From an uncultured Pelagibacteraceae bacterium (lineage in GTDB: Bacteria; Pseudomonadota; Alphaproteobacteria; Pelagibacterales; Pelagibacteraceae): a stretch of DNA of 42,521 nt. Shown piece after piece: positions 1-8,840 of the stretch; the stretch's first letter is position 1; every line of letters starts with the position of its first letter. The DNA lies in the NCBI GenBank assembly GCA_902632665.1, contig CACPDT010000004.1:1-42521 (forward strand). The letters are read 5' to 3'. A program made the position numbers and the translations under genes. Below the pieces are notes generated by a model. It worked only from the letters and a program-made list of their open reading frames with translations. It was not told where the DNA came from and made no database searches.

Positions 1-159
1 TTTTTCTCAATAGGGTATTTATCTCAATATTTCGCAAGATATTTGAATGATAAAAAAATATGGAAATATATAAATATTTTCATTATTTTGTTCATGTTTT
101 TAATAACACTTTATATTTCTAGGGATATATTAAAATTCTATAATACATCAATAATTTAA
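1..159 (+). CDS. C-terminal end of a membrane protein, possibly LysE-type (partial)
   Basis: Frame 1 is open from the window edge and ends at TAA 157-159, leaving 52 residues of a protein that starts outside the window. The visible part has a short amphipathic stretch with basic residues (ARYLNDKKIWKYIN), then one hydrophobic helix (about residues 24-39) and a short polar tail. A basic loop followed by a final helix resembles the end of LysE/RhtB amino-acid exporters, but that is a resemblance only. The autotransporter-like gene starts 5 nt downstream on the same strand, so the two may be co-transcribed. Confidence 0.55.
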   Translation, partial: FFSIGYLSQYFARYLNDKKIWKYINIFIILFMFLITLYISRDILKFYNTSII

Positions 160-164
160 ATAAT

Positions 165-1946
165 ATGAACTTTCTTAAAATCAAAAATTTTTTGTTAGTG
201 TTTCTTATTATTTTTTCTTACTTAATATCTGTTGTCAAAACATATGCTGTAGATATCACCGCTGACAGAACTATTTCATCAAGTTCAGATGGTGATCAAT
301 ATAATATAAAGACTAATAATGATATTGATGTTATAGTAACCAACAATAGCACTTTAGAAAGAAACCAAAAAATTTTTAATGTTTCTGCCGCTTCACTTAC
401 AGGTTCTTCTATCACCATTCATTTAGGCTCAAGTGTAATAGCAGAAACAAATTCAATTTTTTCAAATGGTGCAGAATTAACAATTACTAACACAGGAACC
501 ATTGAAGCAACCAACTCAAAAGCAATTAATGTGAGTAATTCAGATGGTGTATCTATAACTAATAACAACAATGGAGTGATAAAATCGAATAACAATACTA
601 TTCTTGGTGATGCGGGTACTGGTGCAGATAATGTAACAATTGATAATAGCGGTGAAATTTATACTACTGCAACAGGTACTGAGAGTAGTGCAATAGTTTT
701 TGCCAATAACGATACCGGGAATACTATTACCAATAATTCTGGAGGTGAAATTTATAGTTCAGGGTCAGAATCTACTATAGTTCTTGGTGTAAGTTCAACA
801 CTTACTAATAGTGGTTCGATTAAAAATAATAAGTCAGTAACTAACAAAGCAATCCAACTTAAAGGTAACAATAACACTGTAACTTTAAAAGATGCTGGAA
901 TAGTAGTCGGTAAAATTAGATCTGGAAATGGGACGACTGGAAATAAATTAAGATTCAATCATGGTGTTGGTAGAGCTTATTATTATGACATTTCGGGAGA
1001 TTTTACCTTAGAGGATTTAGATGGCAATCAAGTTGTAAAAGGTTCAGCAGGATCGGTAGGTCAAGGTGGAAGTGAAACAATAGATGAGATGCTTAGCTAT
1101 AAATCAATTAATCTAAGAAATTTTCTCAATAGATATGAAAATTCAAATTTATTAAATCACGAAGGGGGCTGGGGTGAATTATATTCGAGTCTACTTAAAA
1201 GAAGTGAAGGCTCAAATAGTTTAGCGATGGAATATAATTTAATTAATATAGGAGCAAATTTAATTTACCCATTAGAAAACTCTAATTTTATAATGATGTT
1301 TGAAGGTGGAGTACAAGATTTTGCAAAAGACTATACGATTACATATCAAAATATCTCTGGTGGAATTAACATTCCAGAAAATGATAAATTTTTTAATTTA
1401 GATACATTTGTTACTGGTGGAATTACATTAAAAGATGGAAAGAGAACAGTTTTAACCAACACGGAGACATCAGGAACAATAGACTCTAATAGTAATTTTC
1501 AAACTTATGATATTCAAATAGGTGCAAAAAAAAATAATTTTAAGATTATTCCAGATATTGGATTTACATCAAGCATGTCAGTAACACCAACATATGATGA
1601 GAGTAAATTTTATTCGTGGAGAAATAGAGTAGTTGGAAACTTGTCAATTTATCTATCAGATAATTATCTGATTAGAGATGACAAAAAAGAAAAACTAAAT
1701 TTAAATTGGGCTTTAGATCTTAGAAGTGCTATTGGAGATGATGAACAGACATATTCAATTAATGGTACAACAGCAACATATAAACAAGATAATGATTTAA
1801 AGAGAGAAATTTCATTGTCTGCTAATATGAATTATGAAAAATACATATACGAAAATAGCATGATAGGTTTCGCTTATTATGGCTTACTCTCTAGCCAAAA
1901 TACATTGAGTTTAGGTGGTAATGCTTTTTACAAGATGAATTTTTAA
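165..1946 (+). CDS. Small autotransporter-like outer-membrane protein
   Basis: 593 residues. Residues 1-28 form a signal peptide (basic start, hydrophobic core, cleavage near TYA-VD). Residues 30-260 are rich in Asn, Thr, Ser and Gly and carry imperfect repeats of the form hydrophobic-T-N-x-G-x-I, near residues 105-114, 129-139, 157-165, 187-196 and 212-219, as expected of a beta-helical passenger. Residues 335-593 alternate polar and hydrophobic residues like beta-strands and end in an aromatic (YKMNF), the usual C-terminal signal of an outer-membrane barrel. This suggests a type V (autotransporter) surface protein or an adhesin-like porin. The passenger is short for the class and I see no cysteine or protease motif. 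The surface role is inferred from architecture only; the ligand is unknown. Confidence 0.7.
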   Translation: MNFLKIKNFLLVFLIIFSYLISVVKTYAVDITADRTISSSSDGDQYNIKTNNDIDVIVTNNSTLERNQKIFNVSAASLTGSSITIHLGSSVIAETNSIFSNGAELTITNTGTIEATNSKAINVSNSDGVSITNNNNGVIKSNNNTILGDAGTGADNVTIDNSGEIYTTATGTESSAIVFANNDTGNTITNNSGGEIYSSGSESTIVLGVSSTLTNSGSIKNNKSVTNKAIQLKGNNNTVTLKDAGIVVGKIRSGNGTTGNKLRFNHGVGRAYYYDISGDFTLEDLDGNQVVKGSAGSVGQGGSETIDEMLSYKSINLRNFLNRYENSNLLNHEGGWGELYSSLLKRSEGSNSLAMEYNLINIGANLIYPLENSNFIMMFEGGVQDFAKDYTITYQNISGGINIPENDKFFNLDTFVTGGITLKDGKRTVLTNTETSGTIDSNSNFQTYDIQIGAKKNNFKIIPDIGFTSSMSVTPTYDESKFYSWRNRVVGNLSIYLSDNYLIRDDKKEKLNLNWALDLRSAIGDDEQTYSINGTTATYKQDNDLKREISLSANMNYEKYIYENSMIGFAYYGLLSSQNTLSLGGNAFYKMNF

Positions 1947-2045
1947 TTTTACTAGATAAAATTACCTATTTTACTCGAAATTTACATTTATCACGGCAAT
2001 TTTGGCACATAGTAATTTTAACTAAAGTGGCTATTTAAACCTCAG

Positions 2046-2744
2046 ATGAATAACTTAAATAAACATTTTGAGCCTAAAAATTTTAGTGACAAAGTTGCTT
2101 TGTCATTTACAAAATTTTTAAGATTTCTAGCAGATACTTTTTTTAGAAAAAGATATGGCCATAGAGCTGTAGTTCTTGAAACAATAGCTGCTGTTCCAGG
2201 TATGGTTGCAGGTATGTTGCTACATTTAAAATCTTTAAGAAAAATGGAAGATGATAGGGGTTGGATTAAAACTTTATTAGATGAAGCTGAAAATGAAAGA
2301 ATGCATTTAATGACTTTCATTCATGTTGCAAAACCAACTTTCATCGAAAGAATGATAATTCTTATTGCACAATTTATCTTTATAGTGACTTATGCGATAA
2401 TCTATTTAATTTCTCAAAGAACGGCACACAGAATTGTTGGATATTTTGAAGAAGAAGCTGTCATCAGTTATACAGAATATCTTCATGAACTGGAAAGTGG
2501 TGCAATACCTGACGAACCTGCACCTGAGGTTGCAATAAATTATTGGAACCTTCCATTACATGCAACTTTAAAAGATGTGGTGAGAGTTATAAGAGATGAT
2601 GAGGCTGGACATCGAGATGTTAATCATAATTTTGCAAATGTTATTGACAACAGAATTAATTCTAAAAAATATAATGAGGAAAAAGAAAGTGCCTCACAAA
2701 CAGAAAATACTTCTGACAAAGAAAAAACTTTCTCTAACAAATAA
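2046..2744 (+). CDS. aox: Alternative oxidase (cyanide-insensitive ubiquinol oxidase)
   Basis: 232 residues. AOX is a di-iron monotopic membrane protein that oxidises ubiquinol and reduces O2 to water without pumping protons. All expected iron ligands are visible: Glu45 in LET, Glu84 and His87 in NERMH, a Glu in FEEEA (135-137), and Glu186 and His189 in [12 protein letters not shown]. Two hydrophobic hairpin stretches (about 42-60 and 102-123) fit membrane-surface association. The length is close to bacterial AOX, which lacks the plant N-terminal regulatory region. The last 30 residues are Lys/Glu/Ser-rich and look disordered. Flavodoxin follows after 12 nt and msrB after that, so this is probably one transcript concerned with electron overflow and oxidative stress. 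Confidence 0.93.
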   Translation: MNNLNKHFEPKNFSDKVALSFTKFLRFLADTFFRKRYGHRAVVLETIAAVPGMVAGMLLHLKSLRKMEDDRGWIKTLLDEAENERMHLMTFIHVAKPTFIERMIILIAQFIFIVTYAIIYLISQRTAHRIVGYFEEEAVISYTEYLHELESGAIPDEPAPEVAINYWNLPLHATLKDVVRVIRDDEAGHRDVNHNFANVIDNRINSKKYNEEKESASQTENTSDKEKTFSNK

Positions 2745-2756
2745 AAATTAATTATT

Positions 2757-3197
2757 ATGGAAAATAAATTAAATATTCTATGGGCATCAATGTCTGGTAC
2801 AGCTGAAAACGTAGCCAATACTCTTAATGAAAAAGCAAAATCAATGGGTTTTGATACAAATCAATTGGAATTAAACCAAGTCACAATGAACGATCTTTTA
2901 AGTATGAAAAAAGTTGCAATAGTTACTTCAACTACTGGTGAAGGTGATTTACCTACGAATGGGGAAGATTTTTGGGATGATTTAAAAAACTCAAATGAAA
3001 ATTTTAAAGATTTAAAATATAGTGTATGTGCACTTGGAGATAGTTCTCATGATATTTTTTGTGGAGCAGGAAAAAAAGTAGATGAAAAATTAACACAATT
3101 AGGTGCACAAAAGGTTTTAGATAGACAAGATTGTGATGGCTCAGATGAGGGCTCTGATGCTTGGGGAAATAATTTCTTAGATAAAATCAAAGTCTAA
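2757..3197 (+). CDS. Flavodoxin-domain protein (MioC-like)
   Basis: 146 residues with the single-domain flavodoxin fold. The FMN phosphate loop is SMSGTAEN near residues 11-18, the isoalloxazine loops are TSTTGEGDLPTNG (57-69) and ALGDSSHDIFCGAG (about 91-104). The TTGEGD and GDSS motifs are closer to the MioC/sulfite-reductase flavodoxin-like group than to long-chain electron-transfer flavodoxins. It probably carries electrons as a soluble FMN protein; its partner reductase is not in the window. It lies 12 nt after aox and one base before msrB, so co-expression is likely. Delivery of reducing power to repair enzymes is possible but inferred from position only. Confidence 0.85.
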   Translation: MENKLNILWASMSGTAENVANTLNEKAKSMGFDTNQLELNQVTMNDLLSMKKVAIVTSTTGEGDLPTNGEDFWDDLKNSNENFKDLKYSVCALGDSSHDIFCGAGKKVDEKLTQLGAQKVLDRQDCDGSDEGSDAWGNNFLDKIKV

Positions 3198-3198
3198 A

Positions 3199-3660
3199 AT
3201 GCTGAACAAACGAAAAACACTTAAGGTCTTAAGTGCATCGTTTATTTCATTAATTCTTTTTCCATATAAATATTTGTATGCAGCCGCAAAAAAAATTATA
3301 AATCCAAATCTTACAAATGAACAAAAAGATATAATGTTTAATGAGAGCACTGAAAGACCCTTTACTAGTTCATTACTCGATGAAAAAAGAGTTGGCTTTT
3401 ACCATTGTGCAAATTGTGGGGCAAAATTATTTGCTTCCACTGCGAAATTTGATAGTGGCACAGGTTGGCCATCATTTTCAGAAGCTTTACCAGGAGCATT
3501 TAAAACTAAAATAGATTATTCATTTGGTATGAAAAGAATTGAGTATCATTGTGCCAATTGCGGTGTACATCATGGACATGTCTTTGATGATGGACCATCA
3601 TCTACGGGCAAACGATTTTGTAATAATGGTTTATGTTTGATCTTTAAACCTGAAAATTAA
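3199..3660 (+). CDS. msrB: Exported peptide-methionine (R)-S-oxide reductase
   Basis: 153 residues. MsrB reduces the R-sulfoxide of methionine residues in damaged proteins. Residues 1-30 form a signal peptide (KRK, hydrophobic core, AAA), so the enzyme probably acts in the periplasm. The two zinc pairs are Cys70/Cys73 and Cys118/Cys121 in HCANCG repeats. The substrate motif GTGWPSF is at 87-93 and the catalytic cysteine is Cys141 in KRFCNN. The usual resolving cysteine of the GCGWPSF form is Thr88 here. An extra Cys146 sits five residues after the catalytic one and could take over, which is inference. The last codons overlap the convergent hpsN-like gene by 4 nt. Confidence 0.92.
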   Translation: MLNKRKTLKVLSASFISLILFPYKYLYAAAKKIINPNLTNEQKDIMFNESTERPFTSSLLDEKRVGFYHCANCGAKLFASTAKFDSGTGWPSFSEALPGAFKTKIDYSFGMKRIEYHCANCGVHHGHVFDDGPSSTGKRFCNNGLCLIFKPEN

Positions 3661-4943
3661 TTTGAAAATCCGTATTTTCTAAGTCTGACATCACCAGTTC
3701 TAGCATGAGCTTCCATACCTTCGTATCTTGATATTCTAGCACAAGCAGCACCAACTGATTTTGTAGATTCTTTAGTCATTCTTTGAAAACTTAAAGTTTT
3801 AATAAATTTTCCAACAAATAATCCACCAGTGTATCGTCCAGCTCCTTTTGTTGGTAAAATATGATTTGTTCCAGAACATTTATCACCATAAGCAACAGTT
3901 GTTTCTTCACCAATAAATAATGAACCATAATTTTTTAGTCTTTTATGAAACCAATCAAGATTTTTTGTTTGAACCTCTAAATGTTCAGGAGCATATTCAT
4001 CACTAATGGTTGCCATCTCTTCATCTGTATCACATAGAATTACTTCACCATAATCTCTCCAAGCTGCCTCAGCACTTTTTCTAGGTAACTCTGGTAATTC
4101 AGCGATTAACTCTGGAACTCTTTTCATGACTTCGTCCGCTACTCTTTTACTAGTGGTGTACAACCAAGCTGGTGAATTATATCCATGCTCTGCCTGTCCA
4201 ACTAAATCTACTGCGACCATCTCCGCATCAGCCTCATCATCAGCTATTACTGCTATTTCAGTTGGTCCTGCAAATAAATCAATACCAACTTTACCGAATA
4301 AAATTCTTTTAGCCTCTGCTACAAACTGATTTCCAGGTCCTACTAAAATATCTGCTGGTGGATTTTTAAATAAACCATTTGTCATTGCAGCAATTCCTGG
4401 AACACCTCCTAAATTTAAAATTACATCTGCACCACACAAATTAGCTGTATAAATAATTGCCGGATGTGCACCCACACCCTCCTTTGGTGGACTACAAGCA
4501 ATAATGTTTTTTACTCCTGCAACTTTTGCGGTTGTTACGCTCATGACAGCTGAAGCTATATGGGCATATCTACCACCAGGGATATAACAACCAGCCGTGT
4601 TAACCGGAATTAGTTTTTGTCCCGCATAAAGACCAGGGGAAAGCTCAACTTCAAAATCTTGTCCGTAATTTTTTAATTGTGCTTCTGCAAATTTTTTTAC
4701 TCTTTCATGAGAAAATTGAATGTCATCTTTTGTTTTTTGATCTAATTTTTTATTTATCTGTTCAATTCTCTCTTTTGAAACAACTATTTCGCCATCATAT
4801 TTATCAAATTTTTTTGTTAAATTTATACAGGCCTCTTCTTTTGAAACTTCAATTTCTTTTAACAATCCCTTTACGATTTCATTTGTTTTACTATCGTCAG
4901 TTGAAGGGGTTTTTGGTGATTTTTTTAAGTATGTTATTGCCAT
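3657..4943 (-). CDS. hpsN: HpsN-type sulfopropanediol dehydrogenase (histidinol dehydrogenase homologue)
   Basis: 428 residues, full length for the HisD superfamily. The zinc and active-site residues are present: Gln250 and His253 in GQAEHG, Glu320-His321 in PEHLE, Asp354 in GDKCSGTNH, and His413 in EAHARTGD. Several stretches, such as DLFAGPTEIAVIADDEAD (222-239), YTGGLFVGKF (371-380) and RISRYEGMEAHARTGD (403-418), match the HpsN subgroup better than histidine-biosynthetic HisD. HpsN oxidises 2,3-dihydroxypropane-1-sulfonate to 3-sulfolactate with NAD+. No other his gene is nearby; it is the last gene of the tau-comC-pta run, 51 nt after pta. The subgroup call rests on remembered family sequences, and true HisD is the main alternative. 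Confidence 0.75.
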   Translation of the reverse strand: MAITYLKKSPKTPSTDDSKTNEIVKGLLKEIEVSKEEACINLTKKFDKYDGEIVVSKERIEQINKKLDQKTKDDIQFSHERVKKFAEAQLKNYGQDFEVELSPGLYAGQKLIPVNTAGCYIPGGRYAHIASAVMSVTTAKVAGVKNIIACSPPKEGVGAHPAIIYTANLCGADVILNLGGVPGIAAMTNGLFKNPPADILVGPGNQFVAEAKRILFGKVGIDLFAGPTEIAVIADDEADAEMVAVDLVGQAEHGYNSPAWLYTTSKRVADEVMKRVPELIAELPELPRKSAEAAWRDYGEVILCDTDEEMATISDEYAPEHLEVQTKNLDWFHKRLKNYGSLFIGEETTVAYGDKCSGTNHILPTKGAGRYTGGLFVGKFIKTLSFQRMTKESTKSVGAACARISRYEGMEAHARTGDVRLRKYGFSN

Positions 4944-4994
4944 AAATTTTTTGTGATTATTTAAAGCATATTAGATTTTTTTTCAATGAAACAA

Positions 4995-5906
4995 TTAATC
5001 TAAAGCAACAACAGCTGCTGCAATTGACGCTAATCTTGCAGGTGCTTCATCAGAACGACTTGTAATTACCACTGGAACTTTACCTCCAACAACAACACCT
5101 GCTGCACAAGCTCCACAAAAATAAATTAGCATTTTTACTAATCCATTACCTGTTTCGACACTTGGAACTAATAACACATCAGCCATACCCGCAACACTAT
5201 TTTGTATGCCTTTTATAGCTGCAGATTTTTTTGAGATACTATTATCAAATGCAAGAGGACCAAAAACATCAGCATTTAAATTTTCTTTTTTGGCTAAGTT
5301 AGTTAATTCCTCAGCTTCTTTAGAGCTTGGAACACTATCTAAAACTTCCTCAGTAGCAGATAATATTGCAACCTTGGGTCTTTCAATTCCAATTCTATTG
5401 GAAAAATTAATAACATTTTTGAGAATATGTAATTTTGTTTTTACATTAGGTAAAACATTCAACGCTCCATCGGTAATTATTAAAGGCTTATCCTCTTTTC
5501 CTAAAGTCATATGCCAAATATGACTCAGTCTTGTTTTTCCTAATAAATTATATTCTCTTTTCAAAACTTCTTTCATAAGAACGTCAGTATGGATATGGCC
5601 TTTAACAATAATTCTTATCTTTTGTTCACTTGCTAGTTTTGCAGCAACAGTTGCTGTATTATTTTCAATAGGCTCATGAATTATCTCATAATTTGAGATA
5701 TCCCATTTTAAATCTTGAGCGCACTTATTTATTTCTTTTTCATCACCAATAAAAATTGGCTCAATTAGATTTTCTTTAACGGCATCTTGCACTGATTGCA
5801 TAGGCAAAGGTTTTCCCGCATTAACAATACCAGCTTTAATACCCTTTTTTTTGTGAGCAACATTAAGTAAGTTATCAGGACAAATAATTTCTTTATTGGA
5901 AAGCAT
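4995..5906 (-). CDS. pta: Phosphate acetyl/butyryltransferase family protein (Pta-like)
   Basis: 303 residues, the short form without the N-terminal DRTGG domain of enterobacterial Pta. The PTA_PTB fold is recognisable from the VKGHIHTDVLMK stretch (about 101-112), ITDGALNVLPN (148-158), LLVPSVETGNGLVKML (near 245-260) and the C-terminal SRSDEAPARLASIAAA motif. These enzymes convert acetyl phosphate plus CoA to acetyl-CoA or the reverse. In sulfonate degraders a pta sits with xsc and captures the acetyl phosphate released from sulfoacetaldehyde; that role fits the neighbourhood but xsc is not here. It starts 2 nt after the comC-like gene. A phosphate butyryltransferase activity cannot be excluded. 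Confidence 0.82.
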   Translation of the reverse strand: MLSNKEIICPDNLLNVAHKKKGIKAGIVNAGKPLPMQSVQDAVKENLIEPIFIGDEKEINKCAQDLKWDISNYEIIHEPIENNTATVAAKLASEQKIRIIVKGHIHTDVLMKEVLKREYNLLGKTRLSHIWHMTLGKEDKPLIITDGALNVLPNVKTKLHILKNVINFSNRIGIERPKVAILSATEEVLDSVPSSKEAEELTNLAKKENLNADVFGPLAFDNSISKKSAAIKGIQNSVAGMADVLLVPSVETGNGLVKMLIYFCGACAAGVVVGGKVPVVITSRSDEAPARLASIAAAVVALD

Positions 5907-5908
5907 GG

Positions 5909-6928
5909 TTATTTTTTTAAATCTACTAAATCTTTTTGAATAATTTTTGATAATTTAATTTCTTTTTTTAAGTTCATTCTAAACCTTTTATCTTTATTTT
6001 GACCCGGATACATTATTTCTTTTACTCCTTTGATCTTAGGTAACCTTTTAATTGTTTTAATATTACTTTTAATTCTTGAATTATAATTTTTTACAAATAA
6101 GTTTGTTTTAAATGTGATAAATAAATGTCCAATATTTTGTGGACCTGAAAAATCATCAAAAGGATCCTTAACTTTACCTGCATGGTTTCCTCCAGTTAAA
6201 ACACCACTTAAAATATCCACCATCCACGCTAAACCTGAACCTCTAAATCCTGCAATAGGTAATTGTACTCCATGAAGTGCTTTTTTGGCATCCGTAGTTG
6301 GTTTCCCAGATTTATCTAATGCTACACCTTCAGGTATCTTTTGATTATTTCTAGCCGCAAATCTTATCTTTCCTCTATTAATTTTTGAAATTGCCGTATC
6401 TAATATAAATGGTACCTTTGATGCAGTTGGTGAACCAAAGCAAATAGGATTAGTGCCAAACAAACTTTTTTTAGCGCCATAAGGAGCGATTGCAGGTGGC
6501 GCATTAGTATAAATCATAGTGATCAAATTTTTTTTGACCGCTTGTTCAGCGTAGTAACCAGACAATCCATAGTGACCACTATTTTTCACTGCCACTAAAC
6601 CGATGCCTGTTTTTCTGGCACATTCTATTGCTTTTTTAATTGCAAGATCTGCCGCAACAAAACCAATACTATTATCAGCATCAATGTGAGCGATCGATTG
6701 AGATATCTTTTTTACTTTTAACTTAGGTTTTGGATTAATAACTTTTTTAGATATCCGCTCACAATACATTCTTAATCTTGAAAGACCATGACCATAAGCA
6801 CCAACTAACTCGGCATTAATCAAAGCATTAGCTGAAATAACAGCATGAGAATTAGTTAATCCATGATTTTTAAAAATTTTGATTACTTCTTTTTTAAGAT
6901 TTTCTGTTTTCAAATTAGCCTTTTCCAC
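5909..6928 (-). CDS. comC: Ldh2-family dehydrogenase, ComC-like (sulfo)lactate dehydrogenase
   Basis: 339 residues of the malate/L-lactate/sulfolactate dehydrogenase family, which uses NAD(P)H with a fold unlike ordinary LDH. Visible family motifs are ELVGAYGHGLSRL (about 55-67), the catalytic-region NSGHYGLSGYYAEQA, TNAPPAIAPYGAKKSLFGTNP, and GFRGSGLAWMVDILSGVLTG. ComC oxidises (R)-3-sulfolactate to sulfopyruvate; with HpsN and Pta next door that is the best guess, but malate, lactate or ureidoglycolate enzymes share the fold. The start is GTG at 6928, overlapping the end of tauC by 14 nt; a nearby ATG (6933-6931) is out of frame. Translational coupling to tauC is likely. Confidence 0.72.
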   Translation of the reverse strand: MEKANLKTENLKKEVIKIFKNHGLTNSHAVISANALINAELVGAYGHGLSRLRMYCERISKKVINPKPKLKVKKISQSIAHIDADNSIGFVAADLAIKKAIECARKTGIGLVAVKNSGHYGLSGYYAEQAVKKNLITMIYTNAPPAIAPYGAKKSLFGTNPICFGSPTASKVPFILDTAISKINRGKIRFAARNNQKIPEGVALDKSGKPTTDAKKALHGVQLPIAGFRGSGLAWMVDILSGVLTGGNHAGKVKDPFDDFSGPQNIGHLFITFKTNLFVKNYNSRIKSNIKTIKRLPKIKGVKEIMYPGQNKDKRFRMNLKKEIKLSKIIQKDLVDLKK

Positions 6929-8840
6929 GCCATGGAATTGTTTTGTCTATTATTTTTCTTAAAGTAACATCAAATAATAAACCAAGCATTCCCATTATAA
7001 ATATAGTGATCCAAATAACTTCATATTGAAAATATTTTTTAGCAACGTTTTCAACAAATCCTATACCGGTTGTTCCAGCTAAAAACTCTGCTGCAACTAA
7101 AGTTCCCCAACACATTCCTACCGCAACTCTTATTCCAGTAAGTATTTCTGGTAAAGAATTTGGAAAAATTACATATCTTAAAATTTGTTTTTTGGATGCA
7201 CCAAGTGAGTGAGCTGCATGAATTTTCGATAACTGGGTACCAGAGGCACCAGCTCTTGCAGAAATAATCATGATTGATAATGAGACCATAAATAACAAGA
7301 AAACTTTTCCAGTATTATCAATTCCTAAAACTGAAATAATTAAAGGAGCCCAAGCTAGAGGAGGAACAGGTCTATAAAGCTCAATTAACGGATCAAAGAA
7401 ACCTTTGGCAAATCTATTTAATCCCATAAATAATCCAAGCGGCACACCAATTAATATTCCAAACACTAATCCTAAAAATACTCTTAAAAAAGAATCCCAG
7501 ATATGACCATAAGGCACTGGCACTTTAAATAATTTAAAGTCCCCTGTAACTAATTTTAAAACTTGGCCTTTAAAATTTTGTTTTACAACTCCATCTTGAG
7601 TATGAACTGGGTATTCACCAGGTAGAATATCAGCAATCCAATCTGGTAAAATAAAACCAATCATTTTACTAACATCAACCAGTTCTATCCATAGGAGAGG
7701 AATTTCTTTGTAACCTACACTAGGTTTAAGCATAAGCATGAACTTATCAAATGTATCTGACGGCTTAGGTAGCCATCTACCAGATCCTTGTTCCGAACAG
7801 CTTGGTCCACTTGCAACAATGGTACCTGCTGGGAATAAAAATATATCTACAAATCTCAATCCACCTTGAGCTTCTTTTTGCGCAACATCAAAATTAATGA
7901 TTGCATTTTGCATTTCATTTAGTGCATTTGGAGGATATATACTTGCAAATTCTATTCGTCGTGCAATTTTAACAATATCTTTTGCATAAGTTGAAGCTAC
8001 TTCTTGAGTATCATCTAAATTTTTACGATAAGCTTTGATCTCATCTTTGAGCTCTTTTATTTTGTCTTTAAATTGCGGATTGTGATTTCTTAATTTAAAG
8101 AACTCATCACTAATAATTTGTAATTCTTTTGCAGCAGCATCAAATTTTAAACCTCTTTTTGTCTCCGGAACCAAAGGTACCTCGATAGTATTTTCTATAG
8201 ATCCTGTTCCAGATTGAACCTTTATAATTCCCCAATCTCCTTGCTCACTTACTGCTTTAAGTCTTTCATTGGCTTCTTGTTCTGTTTCAAAAGGATATTC
8301 AGGTTTTCTAAAATTTTCAGTTAATAAGTTAATCTTACCAGTGATGTTATTTATTTTAGATTTTGTCTCATTTTCAATTAAATCTTCATTAGTTAATAAA
8401 GGAATTAGTTGAATAGTTTTATTGATAAATTCAGTTAGATCTGTTTTTTGTTGTAAGTTAAGATCTTCAGAAAATTTGATTTCATTTAAAGTTGCTTTAA
8501 GATTTTTATTTTCTTTCTTAATTTGAGCGGTACTTTTGAATTCTCTTTCCTCTATTGGAAATTGATATTTTAAACCTAATAAAGAGTCGTTTACTTTTGC
8601 TACTTGGCAAAGTTCATTAGCTGATTTTGGGTAAAAACCTTTTGCAATATCCCAAGAATAGTAGAGCCATACCAATAATAGAAAGCTACTTCCGACTATA
8701 ATCCAGTGAGTACCACCTCTTGCTCTTTCAGGATTCCCGAATACGGCATCAACCTTTTCAGTTTTGATTAATCTTCTTCCGTAAAGAATACAGCCAATAA
8801 CTGCAAAAAAAATTAAAAAGGTGACGATTTGAGTTAACAT
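6915..8840 (-). CDS. tauC: TauC-type ABC permease with a large N-terminal extension
   Basis: 641 residues against about 250-280 for ordinary TauC/SsuC. The C-terminal part (about 440-641) is a normal permease: the core PLIELYRPVPPLAWAPL (484-500) and the EAA loop AAHSLGASKKQILRYVIFP (542-560), which contacts the ATPase. Ahead of it are two helices (about 2-20 and 47-62) and then about 330 hydrophilic residues with charged, coiled-coil-like stretches (about 100-175 and 235-300), a short hydrophobic patch (332-344) and a CSEQG cysteine near 348. The reading frame is continuous. Its ATG directly follows the tauB stop with no spacing. The permease imports taurine or a related sulfonate; the role of the extension is unknown. 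Confidence 0.88.
   Translation of the reverse strand: MLTQIVTFLIFFAVIGCILYGRRLIKTEKVDAVFGNPERARGGTHWIIVGSSFLLLVWLYYSWDIAKGFYPKSANELCQVAKVNDSLLGLKYQFPIEEREFKSTAQIKKENKNLKATLNEIKFSEDLNLQQKTDLTEFINKTIQLIPLLTNEDLIENETKSKINNITGKINLLTENFRKPEYPFETEQEANERLKAVSEQGDWGIIKVQSGTGSIENTIEVPLVPETKRGLKFDAAAKELQIISDEFFKLRNHNPQFKDKIKELKDEIKAYRKNLDDTQEVASTYAKDIVKIARRIEFASIYPPNALNEMQNAIINFDVAQKEAQGGLRFVDIFLFPAGTIVASGPSCSEQGSGRWLPKPSDTFDKFMLMLKPSVGYKEIPLLWIELVDVSKMIGFILPDWIADILPGEYPVHTQDGVVKQNFKGQVLKLVTGDFKLFKVPVPYGHIWDSFLRVFLGLVFGILIGVPLGLFMGLNRFAKGFFDPLIELYRPVPPLAWAPLIISVLGIDNTGKVFLLFMVSLSIMIISARAGASGTQLSKIHAAHSLGASKKQILRYVIFPNSLPEILTGIRVAVGMCWGTLVAAEFLAGTTGIGFVENVAKKYFQYEVIWITIFIMGMLGLLFDVTLRKIIDKTIPWRGKG

Noticed and set aside
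2042..2320. Minus-strand open frame opposite the alternative oxidase
   Set aside because: Shadow of a gene whose metal ligands are all identified; composition is that of a reverse complement.
3657..4943. Annotation as histidine-biosynthesis histidinol dehydrogenase
   Set aside because: Superfamily is right, but the motif details resemble HpsN and no other his genes are near; kept as HpsN-type with HisD as alternative.
4126..5523. Plus-strand open frames opposite hpsN and pta (4126-4329, 4679-4945 and 5206-5523)
   Set aside because: They are antisense to well-supported genes, have no recognisable motifs and no ribosome-binding sites.
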